Below, in pieces: positions 39,264-48,119 of a stretch of 64,000 bases of DNA (its first letter is position 1; each line of letters opens with the position of its first letter). A program made the position numbers and the translations under genes. This DNA comes from Bacteroidales bacterium. GTDB lineage: Bacteria; Bacteroidota; Bacteroidia; Bacteroidales; VadinHA17. The stretch lies in assembly GCA_029932855.1 (NCBI GenBank), contig JAOZPG010000007.1, forward strand, positions 34,517-98,516. The letters run 5' to 3'. The notes beneath the pieces were generated by a model that was not told the DNA's origin, did not search any database, and saw only the letters and a list, made by a program, of their open reading frames with translations.

Positions 39264-40121
39264 ATGAAATTTTACATTCACCTGGCCATACTTCTGGCCA
39301 TTCTTATTACTTTTGCAGCCTGCGACAGCAAACTGGCAAAGAATGATTCGGATGCAGTTGCCAGGGTGGGTGATAAAATAATCTTGAGGAGTGATATCCC
39401 CGACATATTCCCGGCAGGAATACAGAAATCAGACAGCGAACAGATAGTGCATACTTACCTGAAAGCCATGATAAAGATGGAACTGCTAAGAAATATAGCC
39501 GAGAATAATCTTACAGAAGAACAGGTACAGCAGCTGGAAAAGAAGCTGAATATCACAAGAACTTCATTACTTATATATGAGTATGAACAGAAAATGATGG
39601 ACCAGAGGATAGATACTACAATAACAGAAGAAGAGCTGGAGTCGTATTATGCCAACAACCAGGAAAAGTTCACACTTGAGAATAATATAGTTAAAGTGCT
39701 CTATATTAAGCTTCCTGTATCGGCACCCAATATTGAGAAGCTGAAGATATGGTACAAATCAGATAAGGATGAAGACCTTACAAAGATTGAAAGTTATTGT
39801 TACCAGTATGCTACAAAGTTTGATGATTTCAACGAGGAATGGGTCTTCTTTAATGAGCTTCTGAAGAACATCCCTTACGAACTTAACAACCAGGAACGTT
39901 TCTTAAAGTACAATAAAAATATTGAGGCCAGTGACACATCCTACCTGTATCTTGTGCATATAAGGGACTATAAAACACGTTCTGAAATATCTCCCCTTGA
40001 TTTTGTGTCACCGAAAATAAAAAGCATCATCTTCAATAAGAGAAAGATAGAATTCATTGAAGAGCTTGAGAACAATATTTACAATGATGCGATAAGTAAT
40101 AATGAATTTACGATTTACTAA
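39264..40121 (+). CDS. SurA-like lipoprotein lacking a recognisable parvulin core
   Basis: 285 residues with a probable lipoprotein signal (ITFAAC, Cys20). The segment AVARVGDKIILRSDIPDIFP resembles the SurA N-terminal domain, followed by a long helical region (MIKMELLRNIAENNLTEEQ) and ITEEELESYYANNQEKFTLE, which normally leads into a parvulin domain. After that the usual HIL and GWH isomerase motifs are missing. It is therefore read as a chaperone with a degenerate isomerase domain. It starts 3 nt after the first parvulin gene. Confidence 0.75.
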   Translation: MKFYIHLAILLAILITFAACDSKLAKNDSDAVARVGDKIILRSDIPDIFPAGIQKSDSEQIVHTYLKAMIKMELLRNIAENNLTEEQVQQLEKKLNITRTSLLIYEYEQKMMDQRIDTTITEEELESYYANNQEKFTLENNIVKVLYIKLPVSAPNIEKLKIWYKSDKDEDLTKIESYCYQYATKFDDFNEEWVFFNELLKNIPYELNNQERFLKYNKNIEASDTSYLYLVHIRDYKTRSEISPLDFVSPKIKSIIFNKRKIEFIEELENNIYNDAISNNEFTIY

Positions 40122-40135
40122 GTGATAATTTTTAT

Positions 40136-41482
40136 ATGAACAAGATACCAAACATAATATTAGGTCTGCTCCTCTTATCCGGAACAAGTCACTTATATAG
40201 CCAGGAAAAAATAGTTGATCAGATAGTGGCTGTTGTGGGTGATAATATAATTATACAGTCGGATATTGAAAATCAATACCTGCAGATGAAAGCCCAGGGC
40301 TATGCCTCTACAGGAGACATGAAATGCGAGGTGCTGGAAGATCTGTTAATACAGAAGCTGATGCTTCACCAGGCTAAGATAGATAGTATAGAAATTACCG
40401 ATGCACAGGTTGAACAAACACTGGACAACCAGATACAGGGTTTTATTCAGCGCATTGGTTCCGAGGAAAAACTGGAAGCCTATTACAATAAAACAATACT
40501 GCAAATAAAAGATGATTTTCGCGAACTGATACGTAACCAGATGTTAAGCCAGCAGATGCAATCAAACATTGCAAATGACATCAGCGTTACTCCCTCAGAG
40601 ATAAGAAGCTTTTACAGAAAGATTCCTAAAGACAGCCTTCCTCTTATACCTGCCCAGGTTGAGTACAGGCAATTATTAAGGAATCCTCCTTTCAATGAAG
40701 AATCGAAATTAGCTGTCAGGCAAAAACTTCTTGATTTAAGAAAAAGGATAATGGAAGGGGAAGATTTTTCTACTCTTGCAATCCTTTACTCCGAAGATCC
40801 CGGGTCGGCAGCCAGGGGTGGTGAGCTGGGCTTTCAGGGTAAGAACGAGCTTGTTAAGGAATTTGCCGACGTGGCCTTCTCAATAAGAAAGGGAGCGATC
40901 TCACCCATAGTTGAAACCAAGTTTGGTTTTCATATTATACAGCTTATTGAAAGAAAAGGTGAAAAGGTTAATGTACGTCATATCCTTATGAAACCAAAAG
41001 TAACTGCCGAAGAAACCAGGCAGGTTTATGATTTTCTCGATTCTATCCTGGTAAAGATCAGGCAGGATTCAATAAGCTTTGCAAATGCTGCTATCTTTTA
41101 CTCACAAGACGATGATAGCAGGATGAGTGGTGGAGTAATGGTGAACCCTGTCTCAGGAGATACAAAGTTTCAGCTCGACCAGCTTGAGCAGGCAAGTGCA
41201 AAAGCCATTCAGAATTTGAATCCCGGCGAAATATCAGATCCCTTTGAGACACAAGACATGTCGGGGAACCATGTATATAAAATAATTCAGCTAAGCAACA
41301 GAATAGAGCCTCATAAAGCAAACCTTAAACTTGATTATCATATACTGCAGGAGATGACCAAAAGCGCCAGTCAGCAGGAGGTATTCATGGAATGGGTTGA
41401 GGAAAAACAGGAATCAACCTATATAAAAATAGATGAATCATACAGGGGATGTCAGTTTAAAAGTAAGAACTGGATAAAGTAA
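40136..41482 (+). CDS. surA: periplasmic chaperone SurA-like, two parvulin domains
   Basis: 448 residues. The signal peptide ends HLYSQ. The SurA N-domain is clear: VDQIVAVVGDNIIIQSDIENQYLQM. The first parvulin domain (about 175-270) runs from VEYRQLLRNPPF to FGFHIIQLIERKG; the second (about 280-385) from VRHILMKPKV to YKIIQLSNRIE. The length matches E. coli SurA (428). It should escort unfolded outer-membrane proteins to the BAM complex. It is the third gene of the cluster, immediately before the LptA/OstA-like gene. Confidence 0.9.
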   Translation: MNKIPNIILGLLLLSGTSHLYSQEKIVDQIVAVVGDNIIIQSDIENQYLQMKAQGYASTGDMKCEVLEDLLIQKLMLHQAKIDSIEITDAQVEQTLDNQIQGFIQRIGSEEKLEAYYNKTILQIKDDFRELIRNQMLSQQMQSNIANDISVTPSEIRSFYRKIPKDSLPLIPAQVEYRQLLRNPPFNEESKLAVRQKLLDLRKRIMEGEDFSTLAILYSEDPGSAARGGELGFQGKNELVKEFADVAFSIRKGAISPIVETKFGFHIIQLIERKGEKVNVRHILMKPKVTAEETRQVYDFLDSILVKIRQDSISFANAAIFYSQDDDSRMSGGVMVNPVSGDTKFQLDQLEQASAKAIQNLNPGEISDPFETQDMSGNHVYKIIQLSNRIEPHKANLKLDYHILQEMTKSASQQEVFMEWVEEKQESTYIKIDESYRGCQFKSKNWIK

Positions 41483-41494
41483 AGCTTTGCTTTC

Positions 41495-43069
41495 ATGGTC
41501 AATAACAGGATGAGTTCGTATAAAAATATACTTCTTATACTCCTTTCCTGCCTTTCCTTTTCGGGCCTTCATGCCCAGGAAGGGACCAGGATCAATATTC
41601 TAAATGCTAACGACTTCATATATAACAAGTCACAGGGAGATGTCAGGAAAATGGTAGGAGATGTCAGGATGGAACATAAAGGGACCCTGCTTGATTGTGA
41701 CAGTGCATACCTCTACCAGGACAAAAATGAAGTAGAAGCATTCGGGAACATACTTATCAGGCAGGGAGACACACTGAAAATTTACGGCGACTACCTCTAT
41801 TACTCAGGCAATACCAGGATAACACAATTAAGAAATAATGTCAGGCTTATAAATAATGAAACCCTGCTTAATACAAATTATCTTGATTATGACCTTAATA
41901 AGGACATGGGCTATTATTACGAACATGGAGAAATAACATCAGGAGATAATTTTCTTTCCAGCACAAATGGAATATACTATCTAAAAACCGAGATATTCCA
42001 TTTCCAGGATAATGTTGAAGTTATAAATCCTCAATATCATATTTACTGTGACACCATGAATTATCATACTGTCAGTGGTATTACCAGCTTCTTCGGACCA
42101 ACAGAGATAATATCCGACAGTAATTATATTTACTGCGAAAAAGGCTGGTATGATACTAAGAATGATGTCTCCAGGTTCTCAAAGAATGCTTTTCTGCGTA
42201 CAAATAATGAGCTTATTAAGGGAGATTCTCTCTATTATGACCGTAAACTGGGACTGGGGGAAGCCTATGGAAATGTACAGCTGGAAGACTCCTCCCAGAA
42301 GGCAGTGCTTAAAGGAAACTTTGGATACCTGATTGAAAAGACTGAAGAATCTATGCTTACCGGCCGGGCCCTGTTCATACAGGAAATAGAAGAAGGAGAC
42401 AGCCTCTTTCTGCATGCCGACACCCTCAGGTCGGGCTATTCAAACAGCCGGCCGGGGGAAGATGACAAAAGGATACTGGAAGCATATTATGGAGTAAGAA
42501 TATTTCAGAAGAGCTTTCAGGGACTGTGTGATTCCCTGGCATATTCATTTAGCGATTCCACTATCAGGTTTTACACCTCCCCTCTGCTGTGGGCCGAAGG
42601 AAACCAGCTGAGTGCAGACTATATGGAACTGCATACAAAAAACAATAAACCTTATAAACTCGAGATGATAAAATCGGCCTTTATTATTTCCCGTGAAGAC
42701 TCATTAAGATTTAACCAGATCAAAGGCAAAAACATGACATCATGGTTCAGGGATGAAACCCTGTATAAAATAAATGTATCGGGTAACGCACAGGCAGTAT
42801 ATTTCCTTAAAGATGAGGAAACAGGTGCAATAGCAGGTGTAAACCAGTCAGAAAGCAGCTATATTGACCTTTACATTGAAGACAATGAGATAAAGAAAAT
42901 AAACCTGATAAACCAGACAGACGGGATACTGAAACCCGACCTGGAAATAACTCCGGAAGAGCTCAGGCTGGAAGGCTTTATGTGGAAAGAGGATTTGAGG
43001 CCCAGGAATAATACAGATATTCTCAATAGTAAAAAAAATACCCGCTCCGGGGCGGGTAATTCTTTCTGA
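41495..43069 (+). CDS. OstA/LptA-like periplasmic protein
   Basis: 524-residue exported protein with repeated OstA/LptA-type beta-jellyroll strands, e.g. MVGDVRMEHKGTLLDCDSAYLYQ, EAFGNILIRQGDTLKIYGD and RLINNETLLNTNYLDYDL. The signal peptide ends GLHAQ; a second start at residue 6 is possible. LptA bridges LPS from inner to outer membrane; this much longer Bacteroidota form may do the same or act with an LptD-like partner (inference). Its last dozen codons overlap a terminator hairpin of the convergent DUF2795 gene. Confidence 0.83.
   Translation: MVNNRMSSYKNILLILLSCLSFSGLHAQEGTRINILNANDFIYNKSQGDVRKMVGDVRMEHKGTLLDCDSAYLYQDKNEVEAFGNILIRQGDTLKIYGDYLYYSGNTRITQLRNNVRLINNETLLNTNYLDYDLNKDMGYYYEHGEITSGDNFLSSTNGIYYLKTEIFHFQDNVEVINPQYHIYCDTMNYHTVSGITSFFGPTEIISDSNYIYCEKGWYDTKNDVSRFSKNAFLRTNNELIKGDSLYYDRKLGLGEAYGNVQLEDSSQKAVLKGNFGYLIEKTEESMLTGRALFIQEIEEGDSLFLHADTLRSGYSNSRPGEDDKRILEAYYGVRIFQKSFQGLCDSLAYSFSDSTIRFYTSPLLWAEGNQLSADYMELHTKNNKPYKLEMIKSAFIISREDSLRFNQIKGKNMTSWFRDETLYKINVSGNAQAVYFLKDEETGAIAGVNQSESSYIDLYIEDNEIKKINLINQTDGILKPDLEITPEELRLEGFMWKEDLRPRNNTDILNSKKNTRSGAGNSF
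43031..43058 (-). terminator. terminator of the DUF2795 gene lying inside the ostA-like coding end
   Basis: Inverted repeat TACCCGC (43039-43045) / GCGGGTA (43052-43058). On the minus strand it is followed by eight T (complement of AAAAAAAA at 43031-43038), a proper intrinsic terminator. On the plus strand the same bases are codons for the last residues (KKNTRSGAGNS) of the OstA-like protein. Confidence 0.8.
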
Positions 43070-43084
43070 GCTTATATACTTTTT

Positions 43085-43306
43085 TTAATATTCATCTTCA
43101 TTAAAGAAGAAATCATCTTTGCTCGGATAATCAGGCCAGATATCTTCTATACTCTCATAAATGTCTCCCTCATCCTCAATAGCCTGAAGGTTCTCAGTAA
43201 CCTCAAGTGGCGCACCCGACCTTATTGCGTAATCTATAAGCTCTTCCTTGGTTGCCGGCCAGGGAGCATCTTCAAGTTTCGAAGCTAATTCCAGTGTCCA
43301 ATACAT
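43085..43306 (-). CDS. DUF2795 domain-containing small protein
   Basis: 73-residue acidic protein, highly conserved across Bacteroidota and without known function. It starts MYWTLELASKLEDAPWPATK, continues EELIDYAIRSGAPLEVTENL and ends in a very acidic tail with DFFFNEDEY. No signal peptide. It is monocistronic with its own terminator. I recognise the family but can assign no activity. Confidence 0.85.
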   Translation of the reverse strand: MYWTLELASKLEDAPWPATKEELIDYAIRSGAPLEVTENLQAIEDEGDIYESIEDIWPDYPSKDDFFFNEDEY

Positions 43307-43440
43307 AAATCAAGCAATTATTTAATTTCAGGCCTTTTACAGGCTCCTAATTTTTTGGCAAATATATAAAATATTAATTCAAAACAAAACCAAAGTTTTA
43401 AGCTCAGGAAATAAAATTTTTAATAAAAATTAAATATGCT

Positions 43441-43989
43441 TTATATACCTGGTTTCCAGGGTGTTTCATCTGCACCTACAATTACTGAAATATGTCGTGA
43501 CAAAACAAAAAGCAGGTCTGAAAGCCTGTTGAGGTACTTATTAACAGCTTCAGCCTCGGGAAAAGGCAGTTTTATTCTTAAAACAGCACGCTCAGCTCTC
43601 CGGCAAACTGTCCTTGTAATATGACAATATGAAATAACAGGATGTCCCCCGGGAATTAAAAAGGAATTCAATGCATCCAGTCCTGATTCCATATCATCTA
43701 TTTCATCTTCAAGAGCCAATATATCACTCTCCTTTATCTGTGGTAGTTTCTTATTATTGTTTTCAGGGTCGTTTGCTACTATGGCAGAACAGGTCATAAG
43801 CCTGTCAAGGACAGATAGCAAAAAGTCCTTTTTCCCTACAAGCTCCTCCTGCTCACGCAACAGGCTAACCCAGCTCAATAGCTCATCTATGGTCCCATAA
43901 GCTTCTATCTGCGGATCATCTTTCAACACCCTCTTACCTCCAATAAGAGAGGTGCTTCCCTTATCTCCCGTCCGGGTGTATATTTTCAT
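43441..43989 (-). CDS. cob(I)alamin adenosyltransferase, PduO type
   Basis: 182-residue ATP:cob(I)alamin adenosyltransferase that makes adenosylcobalamin. Family motifs: [13 protein letters not shown] (ATP binding, residues 5-17), [12 protein letters not shown] and [11 protein letters not shown]. No other cobalamin gene or B12 riboswitch is nearby, so it probably serves salvage. Its ATG overlaps the stop codon of the upstream ABC ATPase gene by 4 nt (ATGA), so the two are translationally coupled. Confidence 0.9.
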   Translation of the reverse strand: MKIYTRTGDKGSTSLIGGKRVLKDDPQIEAYGTIDELLSWVSLLREQEELVGKKDFLLSVLDRLMTCSAIVANDPENNNKKLPQIKESDILALEDEIDDMESGLDALNSFLIPGGHPVISYCHITRTVCRRAERAVLRIKLPFPEAEAVNKYLNRLSDLLFVLSRHISVIVGADETPWKPGI

Positions 43990-44669
43990 TTCTTAAGATC
44001 TGATTCTATCTCACCATCCAGCAGTTTAATTATCCTGTTGGTATAATAGGCAATACTTTCCTCATGAGTAACAACTATCACCGTATTTCCCCTCTCATGT
44101 ATCTCTCCCAGAAGCTTCATAATATCAACGGAGGTTTTTGAGTCAAGGTTTCCGGTAGGCTCATCGGCCAGTATTATGGAAGGATCATTCACCAGGGCCC
44201 GGGCCACAGCTACCCTTTGCCTCTGCCCTCCCGACAGTTCATTGGGCTTATGACTCATCCTGTCCTCAAGGCCCACACTCTTTAATACTTCTTTAGCCTT
44301 ATCAATCCTCTCATGTTTGGAATAACCCGCATAAATAAGCGGAAGAATTACATTCTCCAGGGCAGTGTACCTGGGCAAGAGGTTAAAAGTCTGAAAAATA
44401 AAACCTATCTCCTTATTTCTTATTTCAGCCAGCCTGTTATCTTCCATCTTACTCACATCCTTGGAGTTAAGAGTATACTTCCCGTCTGTAATGGTATCCA
44501 GGCATCCCAGAATATTCATCAGGGTTGATTTTCCAGACCCCGAAGGGCCCATTATAGCAGTATATTCATTATGTTCTATGTTCAGGCTTACCGACCGTAA
44601 AGCTTTTACTATCACCGTACCGATATAGTAATTCTTAATTATGCTGTCTAATTCTATAATATTTCCCAT
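43986..44669 (-). CDS. ABC transporter ATPase, MacB/LolD-like
   Basis: 227-residue ATPase with Walker [11 protein letters not shown]-loop FIFQTFNLL, signature LSGGQRQR, Walker [13 protein letters not shown] and switch His in VVTHEE. It is closest in type to the ATPases of LolCDE, MacB or FtsE systems acting on envelope substrates. No permease gene is adjacent; the downstream partner is instead the cobalamin adenosyltransferase, overlapping by 4 nt. Confidence 0.88.
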   Translation of the reverse strand: MGNIIELDSIIKNYYIGTVIVKALRSVSLNIEHNEYTAIMGPSGSGKSTLMNILGCLDTITDGKYTLNSKDVSKMEDNRLAEIRNKEIGFIFQTFNLLPRYTALENVILPLIYAGYSKHERIDKAKEVLKSVGLEDRMSHKPNELSGGQRQRVAVARALVNDPSIILADEPTGNLDSKTSVDIMKLLGEIHERGNTVIVVTHEESIAYYTNRIIKLLDGEIESDLKK

Positions 44670-44714
44670 AATCTATATTTAATAAATACGAAATTAAGCC
44701 ATTCTGTATGAATA

Positions 44715-44722
44715 CAAAATTA
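44715..44722 (-). promoter_or_regulatory. possible promoter of the ABC ATPase-adenosyltransferase operon
   Basis: The minus strand reads TAATTTTG, an exact -7 box, 46 nt before the ABC ATPase ATG; no -33 TTG at the right distance. Confidence 0.35.
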
Positions 44723-44743
44723 TAAAGCCTTAATTATTCTTAA

Positions 44744-45535
44744 TTAATACTTTATCACAAAGTGCTGCTTTACTATCCCCTCCCTGAAAAAAACCAGGCC
44801 CATCTGGTACAAGTCAATGCTTATCTTTACCCTTGTGTCATCAACTATCCTTTTCCATAACTTTTCCATTCCCGGCGACCAGTATATATCATCAAATATA
44901 AAAACCGACTCACTGCCGGCCTTTTCCAGACATTTCTCATAATAATCCCATGTTCTCTCCCCATCATGGTCACCATCAAAAAACACCATATCCATACTAT
45001 CAAGACTGTCAGTCAGCTTGTCAAGTGCCCCTTTAAATGTATTATTTATGCAAGTTACATTACTTATTCCTGCCCTTTCAATGTTTGCCCCTGCAAGTTC
45101 AGAAAGGGGTTCTGCACCTTCAATGCTATATACTCTGGCATCAGGGTTCCCCCTGGCCAGGTACATACACCCTATACCCAGCGAGCTACCCAGTTCAATA
45201 ATATGTGCGGGACGGAACTCAGCAGCCAGCTTATAGAGCAACTCAGAGTATTTCTTCCTGCTTGCAGCATATCTTGCAATATCCTTCACCCTCCTCCTGC
45301 TGCTTTTCATCTTTCCTGAACCAGCTCCCGGGTCGCGATAAGTAAGCAGGCTGCTGTCACTCTTCATCTCCCTCCGTATTTCTTCAATGTCTTTGGTATC
45401 TTCTTTATTAACAGGGGCTATGAACACCTCCCTGATAAGATCATATACAAAAGGTGAATGTATGCCATGACCCCTCTTGTGATCCGCAAAAATAAAATAT
45501 TTGAGAAATTTTATAAGCCTTAAAATATTATTCAT
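44744..45535 (-). CDS. class I SAM-dependent O-methyltransferase
   Basis: 263 residues. After a basic N-terminus with RGHGIHSPFVYDLI the Rossmann core shows IELGSSLGIGCMYLA (SAM loop, about 112-126), YSIEGAEPL (acidic residue for the ribose) and MVFFDGDHDG, then FIFDDIYWSPGM. This matches Bacteroidota methyltransferases related to catechol/caffeoyl O-methyltransferases, with the HGIHSPF start typical of that group. The substrate is unknown. The gene ends 75 nt before the start of the ABC ATPase gene in the same direction as that gene. Confidence 0.82.
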   Translation of the reverse strand: MNNILRLIKFLKYFIFADHKRGHGIHSPFVYDLIREVFIAPVNKEDTKDIEEIRREMKSDSSLLTYRDPGAGSGKMKSSRRRVKDIARYAASRKKYSELLYKLAAEFRPAHIIELGSSLGIGCMYLARGNPDARVYSIEGAEPLSELAGANIERAGISNVTCINNTFKGALDKLTDSLDSMDMVFFDGDHDGERTWDYYEKCLEKAGSESVFIFDDIYWSPGMEKLWKRIVDDTRVKISIDLYQMGLVFFREGIVKQHFVIKY

Positions 45536-45754
45536 ATATCATCAGCTTTAAGTCCGGAACAGTTAGTTGTCATGATATTAGCTTTTACCGGATTCCTGTA
45601 GCAATTCTGCATTTTTTATTAGACAGCGTATTTTTTTAAACTATTCCCCGAAAGTAAATATTTATTATAATATCCTGACATGAAAAACAATATTGGACTT
45701 TTAATAATTTTCTCATAAGCTTTTTTGCATTTCTGCATGCGACAGAAAGGAATT

Positions 45755-45856
45755 GATTAAATTTGTTAATGTAGATTTCATCCGGGAAATATGCCGGTTG
45801 AAAATGATTAAATTTGTTAATGCAGGTTTCAAACAGAAAACAGACCGGTTGAAAAT
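45755..45856. repeat. 51-bp tandem duplication upstream of recG
   Basis: Copy 1 is 45755-45805 and copy 2 is 45806-45856, directly abutting and equal in length. Both begin GATTAAATTTGTTAATG and end CCGGTTGAAAAT; the middles differ at several positions. Each copy holds TAAATTTG, an exact -7 promoter box (45758-45765 and 45809-45816). The surrounding 374-bp spacer (45536-45909) shows no gene. Confidence 0.85.
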
Positions 45857-45909
45857 GTATTATATAATTGCTATGGCCCTTTATTTTCAGCAGAAAAAGA
45901 ATTCTTATA

Positions 45910-48015
45910 ATGTCTGAACATTTTCAGCAGGATATAAAATTTTTAAAAGGAGTTGGTCCCAAAAGAGCCGAATTACTGAACCAGGAGTTGCAGATATACA
46001 GCTTCGGTGACCTTATCGCTTACTTCCCGTATAAATATATCGACCGCAGCAGGTTTTATAAAACCACTGAGATCAACAGCAAGCTGACTCATATTCAGTT
46101 AAAAGGTAATATCTCCAACTTCAGGCAAGAGGGAGGAAGGGGAAGAAAAAGACTGGTAGCCGACTTCCGTGATGAGGCCGGAATGATACAGCTTGTATGG
46201 TTCCATGCAGCCAAATGGATAAAGGGAAGTATTAAGGAGGACAAGACTTATGTGGTTTACGGCAAGCCGGCAATATTCCAGGGACGCTTTAACATCATAC
46301 ATCCCGAAATTGAGGATCATGAACTATTTGATGCAAAACTGTCCACCTCCCTGCAGGCCCTGTACAACACTACCGAGAAGCTCAAGAATAACTTTATTAA
46401 CACCAGGGTAATACATAAACTGCAGAACAGCCTTTTAAAAAGCTCAAGGGGAAAGATAAGTGAGAGTCTCCCCTCCTACCTGATAAAAAGAATAAACCTG
46501 ATCTCCAGGGAGGAGGCCCTTATAAATATCCATTTCCCGGCGAGCCAGGATCTTCTTAACAGAGCCAGCTTCAGGCTTAAGTTCGAGGAGCTTTTCATGA
46601 TACAGATGCATCTTCTCCGGCAGAAGCTAATACGTAAAGAAAAGTCACAGGGATTTGTTTTCTCAGAAGTGGGAGAATACCTTAACGGCTTTTATCATCA
46701 ACATCTGAAATTCGAACTTACCGGTGCCCAGAAACGTGTAATTAAAGAAATAAGGCATGACCTTGGTTCCGGCAAACAAATGAACAGGCTTCTGCAGGGA
46801 GATGTAGGCAGCGGAAAAACACTGGTAGCACTTATGGGAATGCTTATTGCCCTTGACAATAAATACCAGGCCTGCCTGATGGCCCCAACAGAAATACTTG
46901 CAAACCAGCATTTCAATACTATCTCGAAAATGACATCGGGACTGGATATTTCCGTGTACTTGCTAACAGGATCCACAAAGAAGGCTGAAAGGAACATTAT
47001 AGATGAGAAATTGCAACAGGGAGAACTGCATATCCTTATTGGCACCCATGCACTTATAGAGGACAGGGTAAGCTTCAGGAACCTGGGATTTGTGGTTATA
47101 GATGAGCAACATCGCTTCGGAGTGGCACAAAGGGCCAAGCTATGGAAAAAGAATGTTCGGCCTCCCCATGTACTGGTAATGACTGCCACCCCCATACCCC
47201 GTACATTGGCAATGACCCTTTACGGCGACCTGGATGTATCTGTGATAGATGAGTTGCCCCCGGGACGCAAAGCGGTAAAGACACTGCATTTCACCGACAG
47301 CCAGAGGAACAGAGTGTTTGGCTTTATGAAGAAGGAGATAAAGAAGGGTCAGCAAATCTTCGTGGTATTTCCCCTGATCCAGGAATCTGAGAAGATGGAT
47401 TATAAGGACCTTGAAGATGGTTATAACGGCATCTCCAGGGCTTTTCCCCCTCCTGAATATGCAGTCAGCGTAATTCATGGTAAAATGAAAGCTAAAGAAA
47501 AGGAAATTTCTATGTCTTATTTCGTGAATGGAAAAACTCACATTATGGTGGCCACAACTGTTATAGAGGTTGGTGTGGATGTACCAAATGCTACGGTTAT
47601 GGTAATTGAAAGTGCAGAGCGCTTCGGCCTGTCGCAACTGCACCAGCTCAGGGGACGTGTGGGAAGGGGCGGTGACCAGTCGTATTGTATTCTTATGAGC
47701 AAGGAGAAGCTTTCGGATGAAGCCCGAAAAAGACTTGAGACCATGGTAAATACAAATGACGGCTTTGAAATATCGGAGGTGGACCTCAGGCTCAGGGGCC
47801 CCGGAGATATGGAGGGGACACAACAGAGTGGTATGGCCCTAAACCTGAAAATTGCCAACCTCAGCAGGGATGGCCAGATATTGCAGCTTGCCAGGAATGA
47901 GGCTGAGAAAATTCTTGAGGCTGATCCCGGACTCACAGATGACTCAAATGAGGTACTGAAGAAGCAGCTCAGTCTGAACTTTCAAAAGAAAGTAAACTGG
48001 GGAGTGATATCCTAG
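45910..48015 (+). CDS. recG: ATP-dependent DNA helicase RecG
   Basis: Branch-migration helicase for replication-fork regression and recombination. I use the ATG at 45910 (MSEHFQQDIKFLKGVGPKRA), giving about 701 residues; an in-frame TTG at 45868 is rejected because the helix-hairpin-helix start fits the later Met. The wedge/OB domain occupies the N-terminal third. Motifs: QGDVGSGKT (about 297-305), DEQHRFG (about 397), TATPIPRTL, HQLRGRVGRGGDQSYC and the C-terminal DLRLRGPGDMEGTQQSG. Confidence 0.96.
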   Translation: MSEHFQQDIKFLKGVGPKRAELLNQELQIYSFGDLIAYFPYKYIDRSRFYKTTEINSKLTHIQLKGNISNFRQEGGRGRKRLVADFRDEAGMIQLVWFHAAKWIKGSIKEDKTYVVYGKPAIFQGRFNIIHPEIEDHELFDAKLSTSLQALYNTTEKLKNNFINTRVIHKLQNSLLKSSRGKISESLPSYLIKRINLISREEALINIHFPASQDLLNRASFRLKFEELFMIQMHLLRQKLIRKEKSQGFVFSEVGEYLNGFYHQHLKFELTGAQKRVIKEIRHDLGSGKQMNRLLQGDVGSGKTLVALMGMLIALDNKYQACLMAPTEILANQHFNTISKMTSGLDISVYLLTGSTKKAERNIIDEKLQQGELHILIGTHALIEDRVSFRNLGFVVIDEQHRFGVAQRAKLWKKNVRPPHVLVMTATPIPRTLAMTLYGDLDVSVIDELPPGRKAVKTLHFTDSQRNRVFGFMKKEIKKGQQIFVVFPLIQESEKMDYKDLEDGYNGISRAFPPPEYAVSVIHGKMKAKEKEISMSYFVNGKTHIMVATTVIEVGVDVPNATVMVIESAERFGLSQLHQLRGRVGRGGDQSYCILMSKEKLSDEARKRLETMVNTNDGFEISEVDLRLRGPGDMEGTQQSGMALNLKIANLSRDGQILQLARNEAEKILEADPGLTDDSNEVLKKQLSLNFQKKVNWGVIS

Positions 48016-48040
48016 GTTATTTAAACTCATATTAAATTAG

Positions 48041-48102
48041 TTGCAGACAATATTATTACTGGTTAATTTTGGTTTAACTATGCTTAAACAATTATAAATT
48101 TG
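48041..48102 (+). promoter_or_regulatory. rnf operon promoter(s)
   Basis: TTG at 48041-48043 is followed after exactly 20 nt by TAATTTTG at 48064-48071, a full match to the Bacteroidota consensus and to the spacing seen at rpoD. A second exact -7 box, TAAATTTG, lies at 48095-48102, 17 nt before the rseC-like ATG. Confidence 0.65.
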
Positions 48103-48119
48103 CAACAAATTTTTTCTAA

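Noticed and set aside
43307..43440. Cobalamin riboswitch near the adenosyltransferase
   Set aside because: The short AT-rich spacer lies downstream of that gene's stop codon, and no conserved B12-box-like sequence was seen near the operon.
45755..45856. CRISPR or attachment-site interpretation of the 51-bp duplication
   Set aside because: Two abutting diverged copies with no spacer and no integrase or cas gene nearby.
47140..47823. 227-codon minus-strand open frame within recG
   Set aside because: Antisense to conserved helicase motifs and without any recognisable sequence feature.
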